A DNA stretch of 64,000 bases from Gymnothorax reevesii. Taxonomy: Eukaryota; Chordata; Actinopteri; Anguilliformes; Muraenidae. Shown piece after piece: positions 37,312 to 49,079 of this stretch. The stretch spans positions 37,459,611-37,523,610 of the forward strand of contig CM056592.1 of NCBI GenBank assembly GCA_029721435.1, written 5' to 3'. How positions within the stretch are numbered: position 1 is the first letter of the stretch; each line of letters opens with the position of its first letter. The notes beneath the pieces are model-generated. The model did no database searches. It saw only the letters and a program-made list of their open reading frames with translations, and had not been told where the DNA came from. The position numbers and the translations under genes were made by a program.

Positions 37312-39769
37312 AAGCAACTTCTCGTGTTTCAATATGGTTTGTAATGTCATTAGTTTGCTTAGAATGCCAGAATCATATTTGAAAAGAAAAAAGTGATGAG
37401 ATTGCTACAGAAGGCTATCTAGTTGCATATAAGCACACGGCAGGCAAATAGAAAGGAACCTTGATACCTGTACATCGAAAGGACGGATTCTGAAACAGTC
37501 TGGAAGAGTTTATTTACTCCAAATATTAACAGGAATGAGCCCAAATCTTGTTTTCAGTGGAGTACCCCTGAAATAAAAGACTTTCCCGCTAACTCAAGCG
37601 TCATCTGCTTTAAAATAAAATAAAACTCATGCCTTGGCTCCTACTGAAAGAAAGAAGTTTATGTGGCAGATTAGGTGCCGTCATATACTCCAGCGTCAGA
37701 GCATTACTGAACTCAAAAGACCACCAGACGGAGCATATTTTAAAGTAACTGCCTGTGGCTCTGAATCCTGTGAGTATTCTTTAGCTTCAAATTTCAGGAC
37801 TGCAGCCGACAAACTATTCTCATCTGTGCATGAAATAGCACAGTGAGGTAAGAAACGGAAGAATGTATGCTTACATGACCTCACACGAAGCGTCAATGTG
37901 GCTTCCACGATACCCCCAGTCTACAGTAAATCATGCTCTGCCAGAATATTCAGCAGTTCTGCTGGCTGTTGAATCCCAGCCAATGAAATGCTCTCATTGA
38001 AACAGGAAAACACCCCCTGCCCCCCACCCCCCCGCCCCCCTGCTTCCCTCATCATCCCATCACCACACAACAACCGCTCCCATAAGGTCCACCATTGATT
38101 TCTCTAATTCATTACTGCTCTCTGTTGCACAGACAAATCTTCGGAGATGCAGGGAGAGAATCAATCCATTTAACCCTTTTATCTGCCTTCCCATCTACGG
38201 CGCGAAAACCTGAATCAGGTTCGATTCAAGAAGAAGCGTAAATACAATATTTACAGATTTTTAACAAATGACGGCATATGATTTAAAAGTTAAATACATG
38301 AATGTTAACAAAAAAAACAAATAATGAATACCGTATGTATATAAAACTAGAAAAGCTCCGCTGACTGCTGAATATCGTCACAACGAAGCTAAAGAACCAC
38401 AGAAGATTTCCCTAAATGTCATAAGAGCATGAAAACCAGAGGGCACATACCAGGAAAATTAAAAACTTACTGTAAAAGAGAATTTTTATAGAAAGCAAAT
38501 TTTGGATTGGATATGATATGAATGTAACTTTGGAAGATCACTTTTATTTATATATTATGTTTAGCATTTCAGATTCAGCTACAGGACTGCATAGTCCTGT
38601 GCTGTGATAATCAGCCGACGATATAATAAAGATACTCATTTCCACTGGGCAGAGCATATAATGAGGGATTAAGTTTTACTCATATGGCACTTTGTGCAGA
38701 ACTGTCACAGATATTTACGGAGGAGTAGGGCACAGTTGCCTGGCTCAAAAGTCTCAAAATCAGCTTAAGATAAATTAAAGTAATAAAACTAAAAGATAAA
38801 CTAAAAATAACTCCCAGTAGAGTCAAAACCTTGAGTAATACGGTATATCGGCAGCACAAAGTGCGCAGAGTGCTGCTAAGCACTGCTATAGGCTTTCAGG
38901 CATATCAAATAGGTTTATAATATAATCAATTTTAATATACGAAAACACAAATTTCACATAGCTTGCTAAACTAGCAATCTCAGGCAGTATTTCAGACTGT
39001 CCCTGAGGCACTGCTGGAAATAATCAACTGCTGCATAGAGGTGGCTGCCAAATTCCGTTTAATATGATTTCATGAGACCCAATAACGCGCCCAGTTCTAC
39101 AAATCCAGAAATCCAACATTGTTTATATTCTGAATTATATTTCCTTTGCCTGAGCTGTATATAAAGCAGCACGATAAACAAGCTCCTGGATCACGTTGGG
39201 TGGTCCTGTTATTCGCTTCGTGCTCGTGATAGCAGCATTCCTCTAGTGCCATATGGCTAGAGTACCCAATCCCGCCTATAATCCGCCCCCAGTTCTGTTT
39301 TAATGATGCTGCCCCATGATGAGAGCAAATGAAACAACGGGATAAACAAGACAGTGAAAAAAGGATACCGTTTTAAACTGTTCTACATTCACACGGCATG
39401 CGCGTCGCTTCCAACTTTATCCTGAAAGATAACAAGCTGTAAATCCTCCTCCAGCTTCTGTGATAAAATGACAGAGGCGTATGCATTTTCTTCGCAAATC
39501 ATCAATAAAGGGAAATACAGGGGATTTGAGGTCCCGTGAAAAGATCTCACATTGTGAACAATCAGCCCAGAAAACCCTGCGTTCTAATATGTTTGAATAC
39601 CGCTGTCAGTTAGGACCCTTAGAATTATCGTAAATGTCCCACATTTACAGCTTTGCTGTGCTCAGTACACGACTTTTTTATGTTATAAGCCCTCATAATT
39701 ACTGCACACGGGAAGATTATAATAGAGGCCACGGCACCCAAATGATTAGGAAAAAACATTAAAAGATGT
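37312..39769. other. Intronic sequence; C-rich tract at 38012-38040 and candidate conserved blocks
   Basis: No gene was seen. The C-rich run at 38012-38040 gives four G runs on the ca10 sense strand. Segments at 37930-38200 (apart from the C run) and 39000-39730 are complex and repeat-free, and may be conserved non-coding DNA. Confidence 0.5.
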
Positions 39770-40225
39770 CGGGTGGGGACCTACGCACAGACTGGAGTAG
39801 AGTGGCAAAATCAGGTTTACTGAAACAGAATCTCAGGGTCAGACAGCACAAGAGGGCGAATCCAAATAAGAATCAAGGTACGAGGCAGGGGTTGAATGCC
39901 AAACAGTAAAAATGCCATCCAAGGAGCAGAACAGTATCATAAATCGAGTTAGCCAGAATCATAACCAAACCTCAAGACACAGGAAGACAAAAACTGAGGG
40001 CACAAATGTATTCAGAAGCAGAGACCCACACTAGAAACACCAAAGGCTTGCGAGTGACTTGATATGGCAACAGAGATGCAAAGATGAAGCGTAAAAACTG
40101 GGTTATATAAAGGGGAGAAAATAACAAGAAGTGAACTCAAGTCAGGTGTGTGGGACCTGGGAAGTGTGACTGGGGGTGTGGCTACAAACAAGACAATGAT
40201 CCAGCTAATTACCCAACAGACCGGG
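39770..40225 (-). repeat. Dispersed retroelement-like repeat, part 1
   Basis: CAAAATCAGGTTTACTGAAAC, GGTCAGACAGCACAAG, CAAAGGCTTGCGAG, ATGGCAACAGAGATGC and GGTTATATAAAGGGG follow the order of a common fish repeat with LTR-like features as I remember it. Similar AACAAGACAATGATCCAGC sequence ends this part. Related sequence resumes at 40880, so it seems interrupted. The class is uncertain. Confidence 0.45.
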
Positions 40226-40229
40226 AAGA

Positions 40230-40500
40230 CATGTGGAAACTGACGGCTAAAATGAAACTAGATGATGCGCACTCTATAGAGATGCTAACCACGCCTCTTG
40301 TTGACCTTGACCTTTCTACCTCAAAATGCAAATTTGGACAGGGTACCCTAAGATCATCTACCCCACAAAGTTTGGTCACCCTAGCTTCAGTACTGACCGA
40401 GCTGTCGCGCGTACAGACACACACACACACACACACACAGACGGTGCTAAACTGTATACCCACGCCGCCTCGTCAGGCGTGGGCAATAATGACGACAACG
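40230..40500 (+). repeat. Dispersed repeat with (CA)n tract and CACGCC/GGCGTG hairpin end
   Basis: The copy contains GTTGACCTTGACCTTTCTACC, a CA microsatellite at 40417-40439, and ends in an imperfect hairpin with arms CACGCC and GGCGTG at about 40461-40481, followed by GGCAATAATGACGAC. It resembles the hairpin-ended copies at 16321, 53270 and 56740 in layout, not in exact sequence. Confidence 0.55.
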
Positions 40501-40571
40501 GAGACTGATTAAAACAAATAGAATCAAAAACATAAAATAAAACTAAAGATATAGGGAACACTAAAACAAAT

Positions 40572-40870
40572 AATGGCTACTGGACTTTTCGTCGCTGGAC
40601 TTTTTTGTCCCTGAACTTTTCATCCCCGTGGACATTTGGTCCGGAGACTCCTCATCCCCGTGGACCTTTTGTCCCTGGACTACTCGTTCCTGTGGACCTT
40701 TCGTCCCCAGATTTTTGTTCCCTAATAACGAAATGTGCCGCCATTGTTGACAGACGAGTGGACAGATGGACAAAGGACAGACCACCATGATATAAAGGTT
40801 AGGGTTGGGTGTAGAACTAGGGTTACAATGCAGTAAGAGGGCAAAGGGACGAAAAGTCCAAGAGGAAAAG
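40572..40870. repeat. Inverted GGACTTTTCGTC / GACGAAAAGTCC element with internal short tandem motif
   Basis: The left side has GGACTTTTCGTC at 40582 and a series of about 20-bp variants of GTGGACCTTTCGTCCC. The right side has GGGACGAAAAGTCCAAGAGG near 40846-40865, the inverse of the left end. Between them lies ACCATGATATAAAGGTTAGGG. It is an inverted-repeat element whose left arm has expanded into a degenerate minisatellite. Confidence 0.65.
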
Positions 40871-40879
40871 TCCAAGAGC

Positions 40880-41110
40880 CACAAATCAGGAGATGCAAGG
40901 CAGGTGAGGAGGCAGGAAGCTAATCAAAAAAACACAAAACAGGTGAGAGACGCAGGAACCGAGCACAAGAGGGCGGGGCTACAAATGAGGAAATGGGAAA
41001 CTATCAAGCAAAGAGCAAGGAGGCGAGAACGAGGCGACACGGACGCACAAAGGAAAATAAATGAAATAAACAGAACAATGAAACAGTACTAAAATAAATA
41101 CTTGATATAA
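40880..41110 (-). repeat. Dispersed retroelement-like repeat, part 2
   Basis: AGGCAGGTGAGGAGGCAGG, ACAAGAGGGCGGGGCTACAA and GCGAGAACGAGGCGACACGG resemble the continuation of the repeat at 39770-40225. The two parts together, split by the 40230-40500 and 40572-40870 copies, suggest a layered insertion history. Confidence 0.4.
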
Positions 41111-41882
41111 ATAAAACATAACAGAACACAACTAACAGACCAACAACACTGACAAAAGAGGTTTAGAGTGCAAGTTCATCCCACCAGATGAAAGCAAAAC
41201 ATTTACCGCTATAAAACTTACAGTGTATGATGCTAGTTGGCTCAGGAGGCATTTATGTGCCAGAAAACATATTGTAGATATTTAGAAAACCTGCGAGAAT
41301 AAAACTGGGAGGTATAAAGCATTCTGGGGTTTGTAGTCTGAAGCAATAACACACATTTGGTGAATATTAAAAATATCCCTCATCGCACACGGGGTTGAAA
41401 TTTCTGGCCAACTGAAAAATAAAATAATAGAAAAAATTAGATAATAACAAAAAATTCAGAGAATAAAATGTAGAAATAAAAATAAAGCAAGCAATAAAGA
41501 CAAGCTTTTCTTGAAATTCTTGCAATAAACTATACTCCCTCAAACGAGGTTAAATCATTGGAAACCTTGGAATCTCCACTAGATCAGTGGAAATAAGATA
41601 ACTAGAATAGTTAAAAAAGGCCTAAAGTTCTGCAGGCTTGAATGCACCAGCTGCATTTGACGGACCCGTTCATGGGTGCGTTGATTTTATGGGGTCAATT
41701 CCCCAACATATAGAACTTCAATAAGAGGTGCCAGTAAATCTTTATTAGTTATTGCTTGAAAGGAGAATTTTTTTTTGTCACGTCTGAAAACACTGTACGA
41801 GGAAAACTATGGACTGATCGGTGAACCTGTCGTGGCCCGTCATGTCAATGAACGGAGAAAAAAATCTTTTTTTCACTCTCAC
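41111..41882. other. Intronic sequence, no recognised feature
   Basis: AT-rich with A-rich stretches around 41420-41490. No gene or repeat family was recognised. Confidence 0.55.
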
Positions 41883-42497
41883 AATTTTTTAGAATTTAAT
41901 TTATTTAACCAGGGAAGTCCCATTGAGATTGAAATCTCTTTTTCAAGGGAGCGCTGGGGGTTGAGGTGGGGGAGGGAGAGGAAAAGTTGCACAGCCAATT
42001 AGATCAGGGGATGATGAGGGGGCAGGTTGAGAATTTAGGCGCAATCCCAATTCTCTTCCATTAATCATAACCCTTGGTTTGAAGTGCACTAAACACTAAG
42101 ATTTCCCTCAACGATGAAGGGGTAGTTTTGAGGGGAAGGGAATTTAACCTAAGAATTGGGACACCACTTCAGTCATAACACCGGGGAACGCCTCCCCCCC
42201 TCCCTCCCTCCCTCCCTTTTCGATGAGTGTCATAGGATCTTTAATGACCACTGTGAGTCAGGACCTTGGTTTAACGTCTCATCCAAATGGCGGTGTCTCC
42301 TTCATTACAGTGCTCCCATTTCAGCACTGGGGATTATTCCACCTGGGAGAAGATCGCAACCTACTGGCTACCAACTCCTCTTCCAGCAGCAACTTATTTT
42401 TCCCAGGTGGTCTCCAATCCAAGTACTAACCAAGCTCATACCTGCTGAGCTTCAGCCACACAGCTGAAGCAGATTGATAGTGGTAAGGCTGCTGGTA
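41883..42497 (-). mobile_element. 5S rRNA-derived SINE (SINE3-like), copy 1
   Basis: Read on the minus strand, the head from about 42497 to 42410 matches 5S rRNA in order, including GCTTGGTTAGTACTTGGAT and GGAGACC, which carry the internal control region used by TFIIIA and RNA polymerase III. The body contains the reverse of CATCCAAATGGCGGTGTC and GGATCTTTAATGACCAC, common in fish 5S SINEs. The tail, on the minus strand, reads CTTGAAAAAGAGATTTCAATCTCAATGGGACTTCCCTGGTTAAATAAA in order (given in parts: TTGAAAAAGAGATTTCAATC then TCCCTGGTTAAATAAA). A CCCT run lies at 42193-42218. It is more diverged in the 5S head than copy 2. Confidence 0.8.
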
Positions 42498-44980
42498 AAG
42501 GGTAGGGTATTGGTAGCCACACACTGTAGTTTCTTTAACCCTTGAGTGGAGCATCTCAACTTCCACAGGTTGCCACACTGACACATTAGACTGGCCTACA
42601 CCCTGGAACGGTTGAGTTCATAGCACATTTTCTAGATATATGACATAATAACAGTAATAATTGTTTAGAACACAATGTCCTGCACTAAGTCGGCAAAGCT
42701 TTCTGTATCCTGATAATGAGGCCAAACATTATGCTAATTATGTGATTGAGTGATCGATGTGCATGTATGAACGATCATGATACATTTACATCGACACTGA
42801 CAAAGAGCTCACAAAAACTGGTATTTCAAATTAAACAATGAACACGCTGGACAACAGCTGATGCTATATTGACAGCAGTGAGCGGGCGAAGCTTACTCAA
42901 TATGCACAATGATATGCATCCTCTTAGAATGGATGCACATGCGTATTGGATGTCAGCACAAAAAGTAGGCAAATTAGTTAATTTCTTTGATTTCTCAAGT
43001 GAGGACTATGGAATTATAAAAGCTGAAGTAGCTGCAATAATTTGCGGATTGGGCCTTTTAAAGTGCACTATACTGATTCATTTTACAGGCAAAGTATTCT
43101 CTCCAAATTGACTAATTCTAAATTTCCAGAGAGCAGGGGTGTCCAATTTGATTCAAAAACACCAGGTTTAGTGTTAGCCCAGCATTTAGGCTCCAGTTAT
43201 GAACAATTTTTTTTTCTAACAAACCCACAATCAATTATTTAAATCAGATGTTAGAGTCTTAGCCAAAAACAAACCCCTGCATCCCTTTACGCTCTTTTTG
43301 GGATTAAGCTGGGCGCTATTCCCAGCCATTTGACCTTTATCTGTCCATTTCAAGGTCAATGGTGAGTAAGGTTGCAAGCACATGATGGTGGCACAACTGC
43401 ATTGCAAAAACTTCTCTTCCGCAAAGAAACTACAATTCATTTTAACGGAACCTTAGCCTCAAATTTATACCTCACAAACCCCGATAATCACAGCTTTCAA
43501 AGGCGGCAGTACGATCCCCTGTGCACTAGATCAAGCAGGAAAGGCAAGAGGGACGGCGTTCGATGGAATTGCTCCGGTTTCATTAGGAGGTACCTCAAGA
43601 TTAAACAGTGCATTATAGAAACATGAATAGCCCAACTCAAACAGCTGAGATTGTGCCGGGCATGAAATAAGAGTGCATTAAATTTCCAGAATAGAATCAC
43701 CGCTGCCATTATTTGCCTTTAGTTTTTGGAAACCTTCATCCATCTTTCCGCTGATAGATTTCCTGACAACGTACGAGCACACAGATTTTCAAGCTAATGG
43801 CAGTCCCCAGCTCTTTAGAGAACCTTCTTTAGCAGTACTTAGAAGTAAAACCTAAAAAAAAAAAAATAACATTGAGCCTGTACAGCTGGCAACATAAATC
43901 AGAATAGCCTTTGTAATATAATTATGATTCTCTTAATTTACATGTAATGAGGAATGGGATTTTAATATTATTAACAATCTGGAAAATGATAAAAGCCTTA
44001 GAAAAAAAAAAAAGCCCCGTAGAGGACCTGGGTATGTTATGCCGTTAAAAGATTATTGAGAGCGCAGGAGACATTACTCAGCTTCCTGTGTCGTCGGCTT
44101 TTTACGATGTTGGTGAGAGTGGTTTTCCCCTCCATCTCTGTGCACATCTCTCTTCTTCTTCTCCTCTCTCTCAACATCTCAGCGATGGAAAGCAAACGAC
44201 ACAGAGCCTGTTGTGATCTCAAAGATACACACTGACCTACTTTCGGAGGACTGCAACACTGCACCTTGGAATGACTGCCAAATCAAATTTCAGCTCTAAC
44301 ATTTAACGCAGAATTTATTATAGGCGTATCATTAACGATACATGACATCTGTATGTTCTCATGTATTAAGAACAATTATACTGAGTACAAGAGACAATGA
44401 TGACTTCAAACGTGTATTTTCTGGAGATGAAGTCAGAGTAATTTCTGTGTGCTGTGCGCATTTCCCTATCGATATTCCTGTATGACTCCCAGGTGTCCGC
44501 AGATCACACACTTGGCTGCTCACAGGCTCACAACCAGGTGTTTCCAGATCATACACAAGAATAACCACGGGCTCACAGGCTAAGAATTAATTGCCACAGC
44601 AACAGACGCGCCATACAGTGAGCACCGTGATTCACTGGACAGTGGTACAAATATACTTTGATTCTGCGCTCCTGATCTTTTAGTGTGAGAGGATGCACTG
44701 GCGAGGAAGTTGAATTGCAGACTATCAGCTCAAATTTGAGGTTGTTTTTTTTTTTTTTTTAAATCCATATTAGGTAAAAACAAAATCGAAATGACAGCAC
44801 CTTTTGAACATAGTCGGTTTAACATATTGTAGAATCATTTATTTATTTATTTATTTATTTACCAGTATACTGCCTATTTTTCTGTACGTAAGCATGCAGT
44901 AAAAAATTTGCATTAGTTTGGCCAATTATCTCACACGACCAGTTGGTTTTCAATACCAACACGCGACAAACTAAACACCC
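42498..44980. other. Intronic sequence; isolated repeat end near 43136; candidate conserved blocks
   Basis: CAGGGGTGTCCAATTTGATT at 43135-43154 resembles the end of a common fish DNA element, but no partner end was found. Segments at 42850-43110 and 43590-43800 are complex and possibly conserved. An ATTT tetranucleotide repeat lies at 44836-44860, and a T run at about 44744-44760. Confidence 0.45.
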
Positions 44981-44984
44981 GAGC

Positions 44985-45262
44985 CTCAGAAATGGACCCT
45001 GGAGGAGTTGATAACACCTGGTCCAGTGAGTCCCATATTATTTGACATCATGTGGCTTGGCTGGGTACCTATTCACCATTTACCTGGGAGGAGATGGCAT
45101 CAGGATGCATTGTGGGAAGAAGACACGCTGGTGTCGGGATTGAGATACTCTGGGAAATGTTCTGCTGTGAAACCCTGAGTTTGGGAATCCAAGTGACATC
45201 AGTTTGATGGAGCTGTTTTGGCAGCACAAGGGGGGACCTTCACTTTAGTAGGTTGGTACTGT
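44985..45262 (+). mobile_element. Tc1-like transposon fragment
   Basis: The fragment follows a fish Tc1-type gene in order: ATGGACCCTGGAGGAGTTG, CACCTGGTCCAGTGAGTCCC, TTTACCTGGGAGGAGATGGC, GATGCATTGTGGGAAGAAG, AATGTTCTGCTGTGAAACC, and near the 3' end GAGCTGTTTTGGCAGCACAA. A large internal deletion joins the middle of the gene to its end. No terminal repeat was seen on the left. Confidence 0.65.
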
Positions 45263-46274
45263 AACAACTGACCATCAGAGGTAATTTTGTCAAAAAATTT
45301 TGCCTCAAACCAGTTTAACCAAATTTTTTTAGCATCAATAATCAGGTAATGAGCCTAAAAACATGTATTCAGGCTATGCAAATAATAGTAAATAATAATA
45401 GTAATAAAAAACTGATGTTTTTGCTTATTACCCATATATTCCCCCTCAGTATACTTGTGAGAATGATCCTCTTTTTTTGCTCTAATTGCTTACAATAGTG
45501 TTTTTCATTACATTTTCACAATAAATTACAGAGAAGTAACGTATTAGGACCTGTTTTATAGGAAAGCGGTGATGCATAATCGTCACTGCACTGTATCGTA
45601 TTTGAACTTGGAGAAGCTGGGAGTGGCCGCATTCTTCGCTCCGTGGTCAATTTAGGCCAGTTAGCAGACTCCTGCTGTAACAGAAAATGTCAAACTGAAG
45701 AGCGAGAGTTACCAGACTGGGCTGTCACAGAGTGCACCTGATGCGACGCGTCCCAGCAGGCAAAGAAAGGTTGCAGCTGCTGATGGCGCAGAAACTCCGG
45801 CGAATGATTTTCATTATGTCCCCACCATAGATATATACAGTATATATAGAGAGCACATCTCTGGTCTTCACTTCGCCCGGGACTGGGGATGCTGTCAGAA
45901 GATAGAAGGACCCGTTTGGGAAACAATGGAATCTGACTGACTCACCCTCAGATCAGGATTGAGAGTCTCTGGGATCAGAACCCGTCTCTGTGGTAAAAGT
46001 CTCCAGGGAGTTAGAGAGCTCCTTGGGGTCAGAGCAGCAGGGGTGAATGAAATCCGTTCAGAACCGACTCAGACTTTGAGACTTCGGGTGCTACTGAAGT
46101 GTCAAGCCTGATAAAAAAATCCTCCATGTGACATGGTGGTCAGCAGTCACGCATTTCAAGTAGCAGACTGGGGTGTTGCAAGGCATCTTCAGTAAAGCAA
46201 CCAATAAGTGTGATCCTATTGTAAGGGGCTCACACACTCCAGCTTACCGGGGAAAGAGTACGCGCAGGCGCTGG
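45263..46274. other. Intronic sequence, no recognised gene
   Basis: AT-rich at first, then a more complex part at 45580-46100 with no recognisable domain on either strand. A TATATA run lies at about 45832-45848. Confidence 0.5.
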
Positions 46275-47436
46275 GACAACACATTCTCGTCTTCACTCGT
46301 CATATCGTGAAGCTACCAGACCAAACGATGACATAGAACAATCACAGTGACACTATCATTAACCCCCGGATAAGCTGTTTGTGAATCTTACCGCCAGTGG
46401 TTGTGCTAACAGCAAATCAATTGATTGATTAGTGAGTGACGCTCGAGTCTCACCACAACACTCCTTCCTTAAGCCCCTGTCGCACTGCACCGTTTAACGA
46501 TTCCGTCCGAAAAACGAAGGCGTACTTTTTGGACTTTTTAATTTGTTTTTCAGCTGGTTTACAGACGTATCTAGCCGTCGACAGACGGTGCTAACCGTAT
46601 CAAACTTTGGACATGTTCGAAATTTCCGACAGCCGGTTTTGGATAGCAATTGGTGGCTCTCATATGTTACGCAGGCATTTGTTATTTTTTTTAACGTTTT
46701 CACCGTTACTCGGGCGGAAACTTACCGGTTTTTAGACTTTTATGGCTGTAGGGCCCCACGGAACCTCTGGGGCATCCGAGTCTGCAGAAACTTCCCTGGG
46801 AGGAGGAGTTAGAAGGTTCTGGGCTCACCTGGCGGGGGCTTTCGCCCCACTGCCGTGGCCCTTGCCTGTAGTACCCCTTCTCTTAGCTGGCATGATGAAA
46901 TGAAGTGTGATAGCACTCCAAAATAATAGTATTCCGAGATAATAGTGATCCAAATATAATCTCAAAATGAGAGATGTGGACCGCCCAGGAGCTACGGCTG
47001 TTGTGACGAGGCGATATACAGAGCTTTGTCTTTTATGAAACGCAAACTAAATGTTAACAGCCGTAATTGAGACATCTTTCCGCCTTTTCGTTTGTTACTC
47101 ATACTTAAGCAGACGGTACTCAAGCGTATTTAGACATCACTCAAGCTGTTCTATCTACTGTCCATGGCCCAAAAAATTTGAATTTGCCGCCGTATGGCAC
47201 CATCTGACAAAAATATTTAGACAGAATCGTTAAACGGAGCAGTGTGACAAGGGCTTGAGCTTTGCTAATCTAGGAGTAAAGAAATGAGCCTATGGCATTA
47301 TTTGACATTTTGGGTTAGAATTAGGGTTAAAGGTTAGGGGGTAGGGTTCGTTTTAAACTGGTATCTGAAAAGGAAGCTTTGTGGTGTATCGATGGTCAGG
47401 TTGCATCACTGTATGACGAGTCCGGATGATACTGGG
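46275..47436. mobile_element. Short inverted-repeat DNA element, interrupted copy
   Basis: The left end GACAACACATTCTCGTCTTC is followed by ACTCGTCATATCGTGAAGC; the reverse of the right end reads ACTCGTCATACAGTGATGC. This is the family seen intact at 12157-12415. After removing the insertion at 46471-47256 the element is about 376 bp. It has the same TTAGGG-type and TTTTAAACTGG interior as the other copy, all on the right of the insertion. Confidence 0.7.
46471..47256. mobile_element. Non-autonomous inverted-repeat DNA transposon nested in another element
   Basis: The ends match over about 37 bp: AAGCCCCTGTCGCACTGCAC on the left and AAGCCCTTGTCACACTGCTC on the reverse of the right, each followed by CGTTTAACGATTC. 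The 786-bp interior has no transposase-like frame. The flanks suggest TTAA on the left and TTGA on the right around GCCC, which would hint at a piggyBac-like target, but the superfamily is not settled. Confidence 0.75.
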
Positions 47437-47772
47437 CTGGCTGAAAAGACTGCCCTCTCAAAAATTTAAACCAATTGTCTAATTTGAGGGGGCAAGGGAA
47501 ATCAGGGCTAAATGCCACTGTAGCTTTGGAGAAAGTACATTGACTTACTCCTATGTGCTGCAAGAGTTTGGGGTACTGGGGTATCAACTGTGAGCTATTC
47601 AGGGTTCGTACAATTGAATTTTTTGCATAACGCCAATCTATTTCCAAGAGTGATGCTTGTTTCCCTCCAGCGGAATGATGGTGCTGAGGGAGGTCTGGCT
47701 CGTGTTTAGGTTTGGGGATGTTGAGGTGACGGATCTCCAATCCGATGATGCCTTTTCTTTGGCCTCACTATT

Positions 47773-48019
47773 CACTGTAAACCCTGATAGTCTGGTGAAC
47801 TCAAATGTTTTGTGGAAACTGATTACCTCAAAAAAATTGTGTCGGCCAACTTAATTGCACTGTATGGAAGGAAGTTAAAGAAAATAAGGTGAAGTTATTC
47901 TTTTACATGGTTTTAAGCGCTGTGAAGACAAGATCATTAAGTTGGCATACTCAGTTTCTTCGAGGTAAACTGTTTCGGCGAAACATTCAAGTTCACCACC
48001 CTTGCGAGGGTTTACAGTG
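47773..48019. mobile_element. Miniature element with CACTGTAAACCCT ends
   Basis: The left end CACTGTAAACCCTGATAG and the reverse of the right end CACTGTAAACCCTCGCAAG are inverted copies. Similarity continues through GGTGAACT and AATGTTT to TTACCTC, about 70 bp per arm. The unit is about 247 bp with no coding capacity. Confidence 0.8.
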
Positions 48020-48884
48020 TACAGTGACACGCAGAAGCACACACACTCGCTCCGAGGACAAGACAAGCAGCCATTTTTTTTGATAGATTTTCTTTTTTTT
48101 CGTAAAAGGTTTTATAAAGATTTATGCCTCTGCTTAATGCAACTGTAAAAAGGAAAAGGTTAACCTGAAGACCATGACGGGCATAATCCATAATTCTATA
48201 ATTAATTTTCTGCGGTTTTCTCACAGCTACTCAGTGCCGTCCTTTTTCTGGGAAAAAAAGGGCCTCTTATCACTTATCTGTGTCACGGAAACTGAGAGAC
48301 GCAGCCATCATGAAGGACATCGCCTCTACGGGGAAAATAACTGCGCATAATTATCATTATCAATAATTAGTGGAGTACAGCCTGTAACAAATTCCGCCTC
48401 TCGTCTTCCCACACATGCGCTTGCATTCGTTTTACATTATGAAATTCAGTTTCTGAAACTTCTTTGTCTGAGCTTCAAGTAGAACCCAAAAGAGTAGCTT
48501 AATGACACAGCCACGGGAGGGATTACAGACAAGGATGGTGTAATTGTCCAAATCTCTTCTCAAATGCAATTATCTGACTAGCCATTCTTTTATGTTCTTT
48601 CAACAAGCCATTTCATAACATAGAAATGACAAAATACGGAAGTAGGTTAAGTCAGTTTAAAACTAATTTTTAAAAAATGCTCAGTGTTCTGGATTTCGAA
48701 GAGCTGGATTGACTGTTGAAGAGGGCACAAAATAGATAATTGAAATTTCCAAGAAGATTGATAGTCCGATTGAAAAACCCCTCGCCCGACCAGACATTAA
48801 CAGTTTGTAGTTGACACCGATGTTTACTTTATACAAATGCGTAACTGTATATGAATGGCTTTTTAAACATAGCTGCACCCAGTT
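48020..48884. other. Intronic sequence, no recognised feature
   Basis: Unique AT-rich sequence with no gene. The part at 48230-48470 is more complex and might be conserved, without specific support. Confidence 0.5.
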
Positions 48885-49079
48885 GTGGACAATCCAGGTT
48901 TAGAAAGTAAAAGTCCTCCCCAGTCTTTAGTTCCAGCCACCTGGATTGGCTAAATTGGAACAGCGCTTCAGCCAAGAGGATGTGCATATCGGTGATAGCA
49001 GATGTTTGCGCTCAAGGATGGAAGTAAAACATGTAAAAAGTAAAAACAACGTTTACTTTCTGACCCCTGGAATGTCCAC
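48885..49079. mobile_element. Miniature element with GTGGACAATCCAGG ends
   Basis: The left end GTGGACAATCCAGGTTTAG and the reverse of the right end GTGGACATTCCAGGGGTCAG are inverted copies, both followed by AAAGTAAA. The 195-bp unit has no coding capacity. Target duplication is not clear. Confidence 0.75.
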
